Part shown: piece after piece, positions 9,034 to 19,200 of the stretch | Layout of the letters: the number at the start of each line of letters is the position of its first letter | How positions within the stretch are numbered: the stretch's first letter is position 1 | Source of the DNA: Rhodovulum sulfidophilum DSM 1374 | GTDB lineage: Bacteria; Pseudomonadota; Alphaproteobacteria; Rhodobacterales; Rhodobacteraceae | Assembly: GCF_001633165.1 (NCBI RefSeq) | Contig: NZ_CP015418.1 | Location: forward strand, 1,984,001 to 2,048,000 | DNA length: 64,000 bases | Direction: 5' to 3' | Made by a program: the position numbers and the translations under genes | Notes under the pieces: model-generated | Database searches by the model: none | The model's input: the letters and a program-made list of their open reading frames with translations, nothing else | Told to the model about the DNA's origin: nothing

Positions 9034-10881
9034 TTACCGGAACTGGGCGTGAACGGCGTTGATCGCCGCCTGGTCGAGCGAGAGCCCGGCGGCATTGGTC
9101 ACGGCCTGGGCGAAATAGGCGTAGAGGTCCTGGGCAAGCCCCTGACCGGCCTGTGCGGCGATGTTCTGGCGCAGCATGTCGGCACCGGGCGCGTCCGCGT
9201 CGGGCGGCAGGATCTCGTCGAGCCGGATCAGCCAGACCTCGGCGCCGACCGGAACCACGGCACTGTCTCCGATATCGGCCAGCCGGAACATCGCGTCCGA
9301 CAGCGGCTGCGGCATCAGCCCGCCGCGCGAGAGCGCGGTTTCCGACGTGACATCGACCCCGAGCGCGGTCATCTCTTCGCCGCCATCGATCCGTGCCTTC
9401 AGTGCCTCGGCCTTGTCGGCCAGCCGGCGCGCGGTCTCGGCCTGGCGCCAGTCACCGGCGACCTGGTCCTGCACCGCCTCGAGCGGGCGCAGGGTCGGCG
9501 GGATCTCGCGGTCGAGCCGCAGCGCGAAGATGCCGCCATCGTCAAGCTCCTTGATCTCGGGGAAATCGCCCTCGACCGCGGCATCGGCCGCCTCGCGGAA
9601 ATCCTGATAGGCGGCGATGCCCTGATCGCTGTCGGCGGTATAGTCGATCTGGCCAAGCTGCATCTCGGTCTCGCGCGCCAGATCCTCCAGCGTCGCGCCC
9701 GCAGCCAGCAGGTCGTCATAGTCGTTGATCTTGTCGGCGATCATCCGCACCGCGCGGCTGTGCACGGCCTCGGGGGCAAGCCTCTCGCGGGCCTCCTCGA
9801 AGGGGATTTCCTGCTTGGCGAGGATCGCGTTCACCCGGAAGATCGCGGGGCCGAGATCGGACATCAGCGGCCCGGCCAGCCCCGGCTCGGTCAGCGCGAA
9901 GACCGCGCGCCCCGCCTCGCCGCCGATCTGCACTTCCGAGACATCGCCCATGTCGATATCGTCGATGGCAAGGCCGCGCGCGGCGACGGCGTCGTCGAAG
10001 CTTTCCTCGCCCGCCTCGATCCGGTCCATCGCCGTCTGCGCCTCGTCCATGCTGGAAAAGACCAGCCGTTCGACAAGCCGCTTCTCGGGCTGCACGAATT
10101 CGTCGATATGCTGTTCGTAAAGCTGGCGCAGCAACGCCTCGTCGGGCTCGATGGTGTCGGCCATGGCCTCGGGCGACAGCCAGGCATAGGTGATCTTGCG
10201 GGTCATCGGCGCGGTATAGGCCTCGGGCGTCGCCTCGTATTGGGCCTTGATCTGGTCCTCGGTCGGGTCCGGCACCGGGGCGTCCAGAGCGTCTGCCGTC
10301 AGATGGATGAGGCTGACGCTGCGCCGCTCGGCGATATAGGTGTAAAGCGTGTCGACATAGGTCTCGGGCGCGTCGAGTCCCGCGACCACCGCCGTCTGCA
10401 GCAGCGAGCGCGCGGCCTCCTTGCGCAGCGAGGTCTCGAACTGGGTCTCGGTCATGCCGTTCTGCGACAGCACATAGCGATAGGCCTCGCGGTCGAAGCT
10501 GCCATCCGGCCCCTTGAAGGCGTCGAGCCGCATCACCTCGCGGGCGACCTGGTCGTCACCGACAGAGACCCCGATCCTGTGCATCTCGTTGTCGAGCGCG
10601 GCATTCGAGATCTCCTGTGCGCGCACGGCATCGACCAGACCGGAGGCCTGGGCCTCGGCAAGGCTCATGTTCTGGCCGGTGGCGGCGGCGCGGGCGCGCA
10701 ATTCGCGTTGCAGCGCGCGGGCATAGCTGTCGGTCGAGATCTCGGTATCGCCGACGCTGCCGATCGACTCGACGCGGCCGCCGAAATTGCTGACCCCGAA
10801 GCCGCCGAGGCCGAGCACCACGAATATCAGCATCATCCAGACCAGCGTCTTCGAGAACTGCTTGCCTTTGGACTTGGACAT
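9034..10881 (-). CDS. PpiD/SurA-type membrane-anchored peptidyl-prolyl isomerase
   Basis: This 615-residue protein has a cytoplasmic N-terminus rich in Lys and Ser, one membrane span (about residues 11-32) and a large periplasmic part. The first half matches the SurA_N/PpiD chaperone region (LGGFGVSNFGG, DTEISTDSYARALQRELR); a parvulin-like PPIC region follows around residues 230-370, although its active-site signature is weak. It probably acts as a periplasmic chaperone at the Sec exit. ATG10881 is chosen over an upstream in-frame Met at 10944 because a GGGAG ribosome-binding site precedes it. It is followed five bases later by trpE. Confidence 0.82.
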   Translation of the reverse strand: MSKSKGKQFSKTLVWMMLIFVVLGLGGFGVSNFGGRVESIGSVGDTEISTDSYARALQRELRARAAATGQNMSLAEAQASGLVDAVRAQEISNAALDNEMHRIGVSVGDDQVAREVMRLDAFKGPDGSFDREAYRYVLSQNGMTETQFETSLRKEAARSLLQTAVVAGLDAPETYVDTLYTYIAERRSVSLIHLTADALDAPVPDPTEDQIKAQYEATPEAYTAPMTRKITYAWLSPEAMADTIEPDEALLRQLYEQHIDEFVQPEKRLVERLVFSSMDEAQTAMDRIEAGEESFDDAVAARGLAIDDIDMGDVSEVQIGGEAGRAVFALTEPGLAGPLMSDLGPAIFRVNAILAKQEIPFEEARERLAPEAVHSRAVRMIADKINDYDDLLAAGATLEDLARETEMQLGQIDYTADSDQGIAAYQDFREAADAAVEGDFPEIKELDDGGIFALRLDREIPPTLRPLEAVQDQVAGDWRQAETARRLADKAEALKARIDGGEEMTALGVDVTSETALSRGGLMPQPLSDAMFRLADIGDSAVVPVGAEVWLIRLDEILPPDADAPGADMLRQNIAAQAGQGLAQDLYAYFAQAVTNAAGLSLDQAAINAVHAQFR

Positions 10882-10947
10882 CGGGGCGTCTCCCTGCCGG
10901 ATCTGGGTTCGCTGCTGTGTAGGTCTTTGCGCGGTCCCCCGCAAGCG

Positions 10948-12132
10948 TCAGGGGCGGAAGGCCGCAAGCCGTCCGAACAGCGCCTGAAGGCCCGGCCGGT
11001 CGATATTGGCAAAGGCGATGCGAAGCTGGTCGCGCGCGCCCGGATCGGTCTCGGGCAGGAACATTCCGCCGGGCAGAAGCAGCACGCCCGCCTCCGCGAC
11101 CAGCCGCCTTGCCAGGGGTTCGGAGCCGATATCGAACGGGTGGCGGAGCCAGGCGAAAAAGGCGCCCGCGCCCATCAGCTCCCAGCCGGGCAGGGCGGAC
11201 ATGTTCCGGCTCAGGGCGTCGCGGCGGGCAAGGATCTCGGCCCGTTCGTCGGCCTTCCAGGCGCCGAGATGGCGCAGGCCCCAAAGGGCCGCGCGCTGGC
11301 CAAGCTGGTTGGGGCAGATCGCGACCGTATCGAGAAACTTCTCGACCTCGGTCACCACCGCTTCGCCCGCGATCAGCGCGCCGACGCGATGCCCGGTCAG
11401 CCGGTAGGCCTTTGAGAAGGAATAAAGATGGATCAGCGTGTCGCCCCAGTCGGAATCGACGAACAGCCGGTGCGGGGCGCCGTCGCGGCTGTCGAAATCG
11501 CGATAGGTCTCGTCGAGGATCAGCGCGATCCCGTGACGCCGACAGAGGGCGAGGAAGTCTGCCACAAGCTCGGCGGGATATTCGAGCCCGGTCGGATTGT
11601 TCGGCGTGACCAGAACGATGGCGCGGGTGCGGGGCGTGATCAGCGCTCCGGCGCGCTGGACCTCGGGCAGCAGGTTGGTCCCGGTCGCGAGCGGCACCGC
11701 CCGCATTCCGGCCATGTCGAGCCACATCTTGTGGTTGAAATACCAGGGCGTGGGCAGGATCACCTCATCGCCCGCCGCGGCAATCGAGGCGATCGCGGCG
11801 CAGAAGGCCTGGTTGCAGCCCTGGGTGATGGCGACCCGCTCGGCCCGGATGTCGCCGCCATAGGCCCTGGACCACTCGGCGGCGATCTCGGCGCGCAGCT
11901 CGGGCAGGCCCAGCACGGGGCCGTAGAGATGCGCGCCGAGATCGTTCAGCGCGGCATCGGCAATGGCCTGGCGCAACGCCTCGGGCGGCGGGTCCATCGG
12001 CGCGGCCTGGCTGACATTGAGAAGCGGCCGGTCGGCCGGAAACGAGACCCCGTCAAGCCAGCGCCTGGCCTGCATGACCGGCGGGGCGAAGGTGGCGGCG
12101 GTTCCGCCGCGCGGTGGCTGACTGGCGGCCAT
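10948..12132 (-). CDS. PLP-dependent aminotransferase, class I/II
   Basis: This 394-residue fold-type I aminotransferase belongs to the aspartate-aminotransferase superfamily. The pyridoxal-phosphate lysine lies in LYSFSKAYRLTGHRVG, the cofactor-contacting segment in VTPNNPTGLEYP, and the aspartate in LILDETYRDFDS. YGPVLGLPELRAEIA near residue 70 is also typical. The substrate cannot be read from the sequence; the subgroup is often annotated simply as aminotransferase. It lies ten bases after gpt and 66 bases before the ppiD-like gene, all on the minus strand. Confidence 0.85.
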   Translation of the reverse strand: MAASQPPRGGTAATFAPPVMQARRWLDGVSFPADRPLLNVSQAAPMDPPPEALRQAIADAALNDLGAHLYGPVLGLPELRAEIAAEWSRAYGGDIRAERVAITQGCNQAFCAAIASIAAAGDEVILPTPWYFNHKMWLDMAGMRAVPLATGTNLLPEVQRAGALITPRTRAIVLVTPNNPTGLEYPAELVADFLALCRRHGIALILDETYRDFDSRDGAPHRLFVDSDWGDTLIHLYSFSKAYRLTGHRVGALIAGEAVVTEVEKFLDTVAICPNQLGQRAALWGLRHLGAWKADERAEILARRDALSRNMSALPGWELMGAGAFFAWLRHPFDIGSEPLARRLVAEAGVLLLPGGMFLPETDPGARDQLRIAFANIDRPGLQALFGRLAAFRP

Positions 12133-12142
12133 CGCGCCTCTC

Positions 12143-12649
12143 CTATTCTCCGGCGCGGTAGGGTTTGACGTATTGCAGCGCCATGTCCCAGGGGAAGAAG
12201 ATCCAGGTATCCTGGCTCACCTCGGTGATGAAGGTGTCGACCTGCGGCTTGCCCTTGGGCTTGGCATAGACGGTGGCGACATGGGCCTTGGGCATGGTCG
12301 CCCGCACCACTTCGAGGGTGCGCCCGGTATCCACCAGATCGTCGACGATCACCACGCCGGTGCCGTCGCCGACCAGCTCGCGGTCGGGCATCTTGATGAT
12401 GACCGGGGCGCTCTGGGACTGGTGGTTGTAGGATTTGACCGAGATCGTATCGACCATGCGGATGTCGAGTTCGCGCGAGACGATCATCGCCGGAGCCATG
12501 CCGCCGCGGGTGATCGCGACCACCGCGCGCCAGCCGCCGTTATCGGGCCCCTGTCCGTCGAGCCTCCAGGCCAGCGCCCGCGCGTCGCGGTGCAGCTGGT
12601 CCCAGCTGACATGGAAGCCTTTCTCGTGAGGCAGGCGGTCGGGGTCCAT
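12143..12649 (-). CDS. gpt: Xanthine phosphoribosyltransferase
   Basis: This 168-residue type I phosphoribosyltransferase salvages xanthine and guanine to XMP and GMP using PRPP. The PRPP-binding loop is [18 protein letters not shown], and the C-terminal [17 protein letters not shown] resembles the purine-binding end of bacterial Gpt. The start at 12649 is preferred because AGGAG lies 8 bases upstream; the frame is open for 18 more codons without support. It is the first gene of the minus-strand group gpt-aminotransferase-ppiD-trpE. Confidence 0.88.
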   Translation of the reverse strand: MDPDRLPHEKGFHVSWDQLHRDARALAWRLDGQGPDNGGWRAVVAITRGGMAPAMIVSRELDIRMVDTISVKSYNHQSQSAPVIIKMPDRELVGDGTGVVIVDDLVDTGRTLEVVRATMPKAHVATVYAKPKGKPQVDTFITEVSQDTWIFFPWDMALQYVKPYRAGE

Positions 12650-12682
12650 CGATGTCTCCTGTGCGTGGGTGCGACAAATGCC

Positions 12683-12720
12683 GGGGCGCCGCGCAGGTGT
12701 CAATCCCGCTGCGGCGCCCC
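12683..12720 (-). terminator. Terminator downstream of fabI
   Basis: A perfect 10-base stem is formed by GGGGCGCCGC (12683-12692) and GCGGCGCCCC (12711-12720). On the minus strand it follows the fabI stop by 27 bases and is followed by GGCATTTGTC. It separates fabI from gpt. Confidence 0.55.
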
Positions 12721-12747
12721 TGTCTGGTGTCGGTCCTGCGTCCGGGC

Positions 12748-13572
12748 TCAGCTGTCCTTGCGCCCGGTGACCGCGTCGATATCGGGGGCGTCCACGGCTT
12801 TCATGCCGACGCCGTGATAGCCGGCATCGACATGGTGCACCTCGCCGGTCACCGCACTGCCCAGATCGGACAGAAGGTACAGTGCCGATTTCCCGACCTC
12901 TTCCTGGGTGACATTGCGCCGCAAGGGCGAATTCAATTCATTCCATTTCAGAATGTAACGGAAATCGCCGATCCCGCTGGCGGCCAAAGTCTTGATCGGT
13001 CCGGCGGAAATGGCATTGACCCGAATTCCGTCCTTGCCGAGGTCTTCGGCCATGTAACGGACCGAGGCCTCGAGAGCCGCCTTGGCAACGCCCATCACAT
13101 TATAGTGAGGCATGACCCGTTCGGCGCCATAATAGGTCAGCGTCAGCGCCGCGCCGCCCTCGGTCATCATCCTCGCCGCCCGCTGCACCGCCGCGGTGAA
13201 GGAATAGACCGAAATGTCCATCGACATCAGGAAGTTCGACCGCGACGTGTCGACATAGCGGCCGCGCAGCTCGTTCTTGTCCGAGAAGCCGATGGCGTGG
13301 ACGATGAAATCGAGCCGGCCCCAGCGCGCCTCGAGCGCCGCGAAGAGCCCGTCGAGCGACTCTTCGCTGGCGACGTCGCATTCCAGCACGATATCGCTGC
13401 CCAGGCTCGCGGCCAGGGGCATGACGCGCTTCTTAAGCGCCTCGCCCTGGTAGGAAAAAGCCAATTCCGCCCCGGCTTCGGCGCATTGGCGCGCGATTCC
13501 CCAGGCGATGGACTTGTCATTGGCGAGGCCCATGATAAGGCCCCGCTTGCCCTCCATCAGTTTTGTCGACAT
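12748..13572 (-). CDS. fabI: Enoyl-[acyl-carrier-protein] reductase (NADH)
   Basis: This 274-residue short-chain dehydrogenase family enzyme reduces the enoyl-ACP double bond in the last step of fatty-acid elongation. The N-terminal nucleotide-binding pattern [15 protein letters not shown] is specific to FabI, as are the catalytic spacing [12 protein letters not shown] (Tyr-x6-Lys) and the segment [13 protein letters not shown] near the substrate pocket. ATG13572 begins the canonical [15 protein letters not shown]; the frame is open for 95 further codons upstream without family similarity. It is divergent from pdxH with a 100-base shared promoter region. Confidence 0.95.
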   Translation of the reverse strand: MSTKLMEGKRGLIMGLANDKSIAWGIARQCAEAGAELAFSYQGEALKKRVMPLAASLGSDIVLECDVASEESLDGLFAALEARWGRLDFIVHAIGFSDKNELRGRYVDTSRSNFLMSMDISVYSFTAAVQRAARMMTEGGAALTLTYYGAERVMPHYNVMGVAKAALEASVRYMAEDLGKDGIRVNAISAGPIKTLAASGIGDFRYILKWNELNSPLRRNVTQEEVGKSALYLLSDLGSAVTGEVHHVDAGYHGVGMKAVDAPDIDAVTGRKDS

Positions 13573-13672
13573 CCGAGGTCCCCTCGACCACCTGTTCAAA
13601 AAATTGCCGCCGGTGTAGGGCAAATGCACGGACCCATCAAGTGCGACAGGATCAAGCAGGAGGACCCAGCCC

Positions 13673-14278
13673 ATGACCGAGCGCGAGGGCATATTCGCAG
13701 GTGACGACCCGTTCGCGATCGCGCGGCGCTGGCTTGCCGAGGCCGAGAAGACCGAGCCGAACGACCCCAATGCCATCGCGCTTGCGACGGTCGACGGACA
13801 GGGCCTTCCCAATGTGCGAATGGTCTTGTTGAAAGAGATCGAAGCCGATGCATTCATGTTCTATACGAATTACGAAAGTGCAAAGGCGGGCGAAATTGTC
13901 CTAACGAATAAAGCTGCATTCGTGTTACACTGGAAATCACTCAGGCGGCAGGTCCGTGTTCGTGGTATTACGGAAAAGGAAGAGGGGGAAAAGGCCGATG
14001 CCTATTATGCCTCCCGCGCCCTGCAAAGTCGGCTTGGCGCTTGGGCCTCGCGACAATCCCGCCCTCTGGCGTCGAGGGGCGAATTGATGGCGGAGGTGGC
14101 AATGGTGACCGCGCGGCGTGGTGTGGCGCCCGCGCGGCCGCCCTTTTGGGGCGGTTTCCGCATACGGCCTCTCGAGATCGAATTCTGGGCCGATGGGGCG
14201 TTCCGCCTGCATGACCGGTTTCGCTGGTGCAGGGATACACTTGACGGAGAGTGGCAAATCGACAGACTCTACCCTTGA
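13673..14278 (+). CDS. pdxH: Pyridoxamine 5'-phosphate oxidase
   Basis: This 201-residue FMN enzyme oxidises pyridoxamine or pyridoxine 5'-phosphate to pyridoxal 5'-phosphate. Landmarks in order are [25 protein letters not shown], the FMN-contacting [38 protein letters not shown] and the C-terminal [14 protein letters not shown] lies 9 bases before ATG13673. It is divergent from fabI. Length is close to the family norm of about 200-218 residues. Confidence 0.95.
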   Translation: MTEREGIFAGDDPFAIARRWLAEAEKTEPNDPNAIALATVDGQGLPNVRMVLLKEIEADAFMFYTNYESAKAGEIVLTNKAAFVLHWKSLRRQVRVRGITEKEEGEKADAYYASRALQSRLGAWASRQSRPLASRGELMAEVAMVTARRGVAPARPPFWGGFRIRPLEIEFWADGAFRLHDRFRWCRDTLDGEWQIDRLYP

Positions 14279-14353
14279 TTGCCTTTCCCGATTGCAGGGG
14301 GCGATCCGGGCCGTCGGACGGCGGCGCGACGGGGCGTCGAATTTGTAAGCGAA

Positions 14354-14383
14354 GCCTCCGGCGGCCTTTAAGTCCTCGGAGGC
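14354..14383 (+). promoter_or_regulatory. Hairpin masking the cold-shock gene ribosome-binding site (possible RNA thermometer)
   Basis: GCCTCCG (14354-14360) is perfectly complementary to CGGAGGC (14377-14383), and the second arm contains the GGAGG Shine-Dalgarno sequence 5 bases before the ATG at 14388. The loop is 16 bases. If this forms in the mRNA, the ribosome-binding site would be fully paired. The arrangement is seen directly; temperature control is inferred from the downstream cold-shock domains. Confidence 0.5.
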
Positions 14384-14387
14384 AGCA

Positions 14388-14954
14388 ATGACGACCGGGA
14401 TCGGATGTATGGACAAGGACAGCGACACGGCGTTGCGCGTCGAAGGGCGTGTTAAATGGTTCGATCCGACAAAAGGCTTTGGTTTTGTCGTGGCGGACGA
14501 AGGCGGGCCCGACATTCTGTTACATGCCAATGTGCTGCGGAATTTCGGGCAGAACTCGGTCTCGGACGGGGCCGGAATCGTGCTAGTGGTACACAGGACG
14601 GCACGGGGCCTGCAGGCGACCGAGGTGCTCAGGATCGAGCCCGCGGTCTCGACCGGCGCGCCGGCGCTCGAGGATGCCATGCATCTGACCGCCGAAGAGG
14701 TGGCGGCATTGCCGCTGGAGCCTGCGCGGGTTAAATGGTTCGACAAGGCCAAGGGCTTCGGTTTTGCCAATGTCTTCGGCCGCGACGACGACGTGTTCAT
14801 ACATATCGAGGTGCTGCGACGGTCGGGGCTGGCCGATTTGCAGCCGGGCGAGGCCATCGCGGTGCGCGTCACCGAGGGCCAGCGCGGACGCCTCGCGATA
14901 TCGGTGGGTCCATGGGAAAGTGCGCTCGGGCCGGGCGGGTCATCGTCTGGATAA
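14388..14954 (+). CDS. Protein with two cold-shock domains
   Basis: This 188-residue protein has two cold-shock (OB-fold) RNA/DNA-binding domains. The first (about residues 17-80) has VKWFDPTKGFGFVVADE and a weakened RNP2 (DILLHANVL); the second (about 112-180) has VKWFDKAKGFGFANVFG and DVFIHIEVL. Such double-domain proteins are common in Rhodobacterales and act as nucleic-acid chaperones; a specific role is not readable. The ribosome-binding site lies in a hairpin. Its 3' end overlaps the DUF192 gene by 43 bases in another frame, so the two are probably coexpressed. Confidence 0.88.
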   Translation: MTTGIGCMDKDSDTALRVEGRVKWFDPTKGFGFVVADEGGPDILLHANVLRNFGQNSVSDGAGIVLVVHRTARGLQATEVLRIEPAVSTGAPALEDAMHLTAEEVAALPLEPARVKWFDKAKGFGFANVFGRDDDVFIHIEVLRRSGLADLQPGEAIAVRVTEGQRGRLAISVGPWESALGPGGSSSG

Positions 14955-15421
14955 CGGGGGCTGCTGCGGCAGCGGGGCTTTTTGCCAGTGTTGCGGCCGG
15001 TTCGGCACAGGCGGCGGAGTGCGCCGAGAACCGGGTCGATCTGCGCGGCGACTGGGGCACGGCGCGGTTCACCGTCGAGCTGGCCGATGACGAGGCCGAA
15101 CGGGCGCTCGGGCTGATGAACCGCGAGCATCTTGCCGGATCGGCAGGCATGCTTTTCATTTATCCCGGCCCTCGGCGCGTCGCCTTCTGGATGGAAAACA
15201 CGCTGATTCCGCTCGACATGATCTTCCTCGATGCGGCGGGACGGGTCAGGCGGGTCGCGGCCGATGCCGTGCCGCTCGACCGGACGCCCATAGACGGCGG
15301 CCCGGGCATTCTGGCGGTGCTGGAGATCAATGGCGGTCTGGCCGCGCGGCTGGGCATCGCGCCCGGAACCGAGCTGCGCCACCCGGCATTCGGGCCCGAC
15401 GCGGCCTGGCCCTGCAACTAG
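14912..15421 (+). CDS. DUF192 family secreted protein
   Basis: This 169-residue protein has an N-terminal signal peptide (hydrophobic about residues 8-30, cleavage near AQA-AE) followed by a DUF192 domain. Domain landmarks are FTVELADDEAERALGLMNRE, GMLFIYPGPRRVAFWMENT and PLDMIFLDAAGRVRRV. The biochemical role of the family is unknown; it should be periplasmic. ATG14912 lies within the end of the cold-shock gene; an in-frame upstream extension has no similarity. It is followed 52 bases later by tRNA-Pro. Confidence 0.82.
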   Translation: MGKCARAGRVIVWITGAAAAAGLFASVAAGSAQAAECAENRVDLRGDWGTARFTVELADDEAERALGLMNREHLAGSAGMLFIYPGPRRVAFWMENTLIPLDMIFLDAAGRVRRVAADAVPLDRTPIDGGPGILAVLEINGGLAARLGIAPGTELRHPAFGPDAAWPCN

Positions 15422-15473
15422 AGACCGCGAAGCCTCTTTCCTTGGCCCCGTCCGGGCGCTAAGGAGACGGCGA

Positions 15474-15550
15474 CGGGGCGTAGCGCAGCCTGGTAGCGCG
15501 ACGGCTTTGGGTGCCGTAGGTCGTGGGTTCGAATCCCGCCGCCCCGACCA
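15474..15550 (+). tRNA. tRNA-Pro (anticodon UGG)
   Basis: A 77-base cloverleaf can be drawn. The acceptor stem is CGGGGCG (15474-15480) with CGCCCCG (15540-15546), followed by discriminator A and an encoded CCA. The anticodon arm is ACGGC-TTTGGGT-GCCGT, which presents TGG, and the T-loop is GGTTCGAATCC. The CGGGG acceptor start and UGG anticodon identify proline. Confidence 0.96.
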
Positions 15551-15574
15551 GACCCGGATTTTGCGGTCATCGGG

Positions 15575-15614
15575 CATTTCCCCTTCTTGCGTCACATTTC
15601 CCCTTCTTGCGTCA
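15575..15614. repeat. 20-base tandem duplication after tRNA-Pro
   Basis: CATTTCCCCTTCTTGCGTCA occurs twice head to tail (15575-15594 and 15595-15614), and CATT begins a third copy. It lies 24 bases after the tRNA 3' end. It resembles neither a phage attachment site nor a terminator; replication slippage is the simplest explanation. Confidence 0.85.
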
Positions 15615-15944
15615 CATTGCGGCTTCCGGATCGGGGCGGCGGCGTTGGCCTTCTCCGCCACGTTCGAAGGCAAGGCGCCGGGTTTCTCCCAAGTCTCGGA
15701 CAAGCTCTCTGGTGCACAAGGGCGCCCGGGCGGCGATCCGACATGGGCCCCTGTCATCCCAAGGGGGCGAGGCGCGGAAATACAATCCTTAGATGACAAG
15801 AGCTGCTTTATTAACCTATTGCGGTCCTGCCGTTTTCGGCTTCGGTTCTGATCGGGCGGTGCCCGCCATGCCCCGGAGCCGGCAGATTTTCAGCCGGGTC
15901 GTGTAATCCGCTCTAGGCGTGGGATTTTTCAGGCTGAGCCCGGT

Positions 15945-15965
15945 TTTTCCACAAGCTGTGGATGA
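15945..15965. promoter_or_regulatory. Inverted pair of DnaA-box-like sites upstream of nrdJ
   Basis: TTTTCCACA (15945-15953) and TGTGGATGA (15957-15965) face each other and each matches the DnaA box TTATCCACA at 8 of 9 positions. They form the dyad TCCACA-AGC-TGTGGA about 320 bases before nrdJ. DnaA controls nrd genes in some bacteria, so a link between replication and nucleotide supply is plausible but inferred. Confidence 0.4.
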
Positions 15966-16080
15966 ATCAAGCGCTTGTAGGCCGGTGCTCCGTCAACCCC
16001 AAAAACTTGGTCTGCAGCGCAAGAATCGCGTTGACCATTCCCTTAAAAATTCGTCAATTTGTATCGGCCTGGCGCGACGA

Positions 16081-16094
16081 CACCAGATCTAGTG
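16081..16094. promoter_or_regulatory. NrdR-box-like dyad
   Basis: CACCAGATCTAGTG is a near-palindrome with one mismatched pair and resembles the alphaproteobacterial NrdR box (CACNAGATNTNGTG pattern, from memory). NrdR represses ribonucleotide reductase genes. It lies about 190 bases before the nrdJ start. NrdR boxes usually occur in pairs and I found no second copy, so the call is tentative. Confidence 0.4.
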
Positions 16095-16282
16095 GCGATG
16101 CCGATGATCGGTGACCGCGCAGAGGCAGGACAGGACAGAGGCAGTTCAGGCGGTCGCGCAGGCGGCTGCAACCGGGCCAGGGAGCGGGGCCGGGAACGCT
16201 CGGTCGTTGCCCGAGGGCAGGCGAGTCAGCGAACAGGGCCCGCGCGATGCGCGGCGCAGGGAAAACAGGACGGATCAAATCC

Positions 16283-19200
16283 ATGAAGATCGAACGGAAA
16301 TTCACCACCGAGGAGACCGGCGCCTACGGATCGCTCGAGTTCACGGCGACGACGTCGGAGATTCGCAATCCGGATGGCAAGGTGGTGTTCCGGCTCGATG
16401 AAGTCGAGGTGCCCACGGGCTGGAGCCAGGTCGCCAGCGACGTGATCGCACAGAAATATTTCCGCAAGGCGGGTGTGCCGGCGCGGCTGGCGAAGCTGCC
16501 CGAAGAGGGCGTGCCGGAATTCCTGTGGCGCTCGGTTCCCGATGCCGGGGCGCTCGAGGCGCTGCCCGAGGAGGAGCGCTTCGGCGGCGAGACCTCGGCG
16601 CGGCAGGTCTTCGACCGGATGGCCGGGGCCTGGACCTATTGGGGCTGGAAGGGCGGCTATTTCAGCGCCGAAGAGGATGCCCGGGCCTATTACGACGAGA
16701 TGCGCTTCATGCTGGCCAGCCAGATGGCCGCGCCGAACAGCCCGCAATGGTTCAATACCGGGCTGCACTGGGCCTATGGAATCGACGGTCCGGGGCAGGG
16801 GCATTACTATGTCGATTACAGGTCGGGCAAGCTGACCAAGTCGGCCTCGGCCTATGAACACCCGCAGCCCCATGCCTGTTTCATCCAGTCGGTCAAGGAC
16901 GATCTGGTCAATGAAGGCGGCATCATGGACCTCTGGGTCCGCGAGGCGCGGCTGTTCAAATATGGCTCGGGCACCGGCACCAACTTCTCGTCGCTCCGCG
17001 CCGAGGGCGAGGCGCTGTCGGGCGGCGGCAAGTCCTCGGGGCTGATGGGCTTTTTGAGGATCGGCGACCGTGCGGCGGGCGCGATCAAGTCGGGCGGCAC
17101 CACGCGGCGCGCGGCCAAGATGGTGATCTGCGACATGGATCACCCCGATATCGAATCCTTCATCAACTGGAAGGTCATCGAGGAACAGAAGGTCGCCAGC
17201 CTCGTCGCCGGCTCGAAGACCCATGAGCGTCATCTGAACGCGCTGTTCGAGGCGATCCGCGCCTGGGACGGCAAGCAGGAGGATGCCTACGATCCCAAGG
17301 CCAATGCCGGGCTGAAGGCCGCGATCCGCGCCGCCAAGAAGGCGTTGATCCCGGAGGGCTATGTCAAGCGCGTGCTGGACTATGCGCGGCAGGGCTACGG
17401 CTCGATCGAATTCCCGGCCTATGACACCGATTGGGACAGCGAGGCCTATTCCACCGTCTCGGGGCAGAACTCGAACAACTCGGTCCGGGTCACCGATGCC
17501 TTCCTGAAGGCGGTGAAGGCCGATGCCGACTGGGAGCTGGTGCGCCGCACCGACGGCAAGGTCGCCAAGACCGTGAAGGCGCGCGAACTCTGGGCCCAGG
17601 TCGGCCATGCGGCCTGGTCCTGCGCCGATCCGGGCATCCAGTTCCACGACACCATCAATGCCTGGCATACCTGCCCGGCCGATGGCGAGATCCGCGCCTC
17701 GAATCCCTGCTCGGAATACATGTTTCTCGACGACACGGCCTGCAACCTGGCCTCGATGAACCTGCTGGCCTTCTGGAATGACGGTGCGTTCCGCTCCGAG
17801 GACTATGTCCACGCCACCCGGCTCTGGACGCTGACGCTGGAAATCTCGGTGATGATGGCGCAGTTCCCGTCGAAGGAAATCGCCCAGCTCTCCTACGACT
17901 TCCGCACGCTGGGGCTTGGCTATGCCAATATCGGCGGGCTCCTGATGAACATGGGGCTCGGCTATGACAGCGACGAGGGCCGGGCGCTTTGCGGCGCGCT
18001 GAGCGCGGTCATGACCGGCATCGCCTATGCCACCTCGGCCGAGATCGCGGGCGAGCTGGGCGCCTTCCCGGGCCATGAACGCAATGCCGAGGCCATGCTG
18101 CGGGTGATCCGCAACCACCGCAACGCGGCCTGGGGCAAGGCTGTGGGCTATGACGGGCTCGCGGTGCCGCCGGTCCCGCTCGACCATGCCAACTGCCCCG
18201 AGGAGGGCCTGGTCGAGATGGCGATCTCGGCCTGGGACGAGGCGCTGGCGCTGGGCGAGAAACACGGTTTCCGCAATGCGCAGGTCTCGGTGATCGCGCC
18301 CACGGGCACGATCGGGCTGGTGATGGATTGCGACACCACCGGGATCGAGCCCGATTTCGCGCTGGTCAAGTTCAAGAAGCTCGCGGGCGGCGGTTATTTC
18401 AAGATCATCAACCGCTCGGTCCCGGCCGCGCTCGAGGCGCTGGGCTACGGCTCGGCCCAGATCGAGGAGATCATCGGCCATGCGGTGGGCCATGGCACGC
18501 TCGGCAACTGCCCCGGCATCAACCATACCTCGCTGATCGGCCATGGCTTCGGTCAGGCCGAGATCGACAAGATCGAGGCGGCGCTGCCCTCGGCCTTCGA
18601 CATCCGCTTCGTCTTCAACCCTTGGACGCTGGGCGAGGAGTTCTGCACCAAGGTTCTGGGCATTCCGGCCGCGAAGATGGCCGATCCGGGCTTCGAGCTC
18701 CTGCGCCATCTGGGCTTTTCGCGCGCCGAGATCGAGGCCGCGAACGATCATGTCTGCGGGACGATGACGCTGGAAGGCGCGCCGCATCTCAAGCCCGAAC
18801 ATTACCCGGTCTTCGACTGCGCCAATCCCTGCGGCAAGAAGGGCAAGCGCTTCCTCAGCGTCGACAGCCACATCAGGATGATGGCGGCCGCGCAAAGCTT
18901 CGTTTCGGGGGCGATCTCGAAGACCATCAACATGCCCAACGACGCGACCATCGAGGACTGCCTCTCGGCCTATGAGCTGTCCTGGTCGCTGGGGGTGAAG
19001 GCCAATGCGCTTTACCGCGACGGCTCCAAGCTCAGCCAGCCGCTGGCCGCGGCGCTGGTCGAGGATGACGAGGAGGCCGAGGAGATCCTCGAGACCGGCA
19101 CGCCGGCCGAGAAGGCGCAGGTCCTGGCCGAGAAGGTCGTCGAGAAGGTGGTGGTCAAGGAGATCGTCCGCAGCCACCGCGAAAAGCTGCCGACGCGGCG

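Larger units (their letters stand above)
15551..16282. other. Gene-less region upstream of nrdJ
   Basis: No convincing gene is present in these 730 bases; short open frames here have no recognisable pattern. The stretch holds the tandem duplication after the tRNA, a palindromic pair of DnaA-box-like sequences, an NrdR-like dyad and a possible -35 element TTGACC at 16031-16036. It therefore looks like the control region of nrdJ. No cobalamin riboswitch was recognised, although the downstream enzyme uses B12. Confidence 0.6.

Noticed and set aside
15551..16282. A cobalamin riboswitch before nrdJ
   Set aside because: No B12-box-like sequence or suitable conserved core was found in the region.
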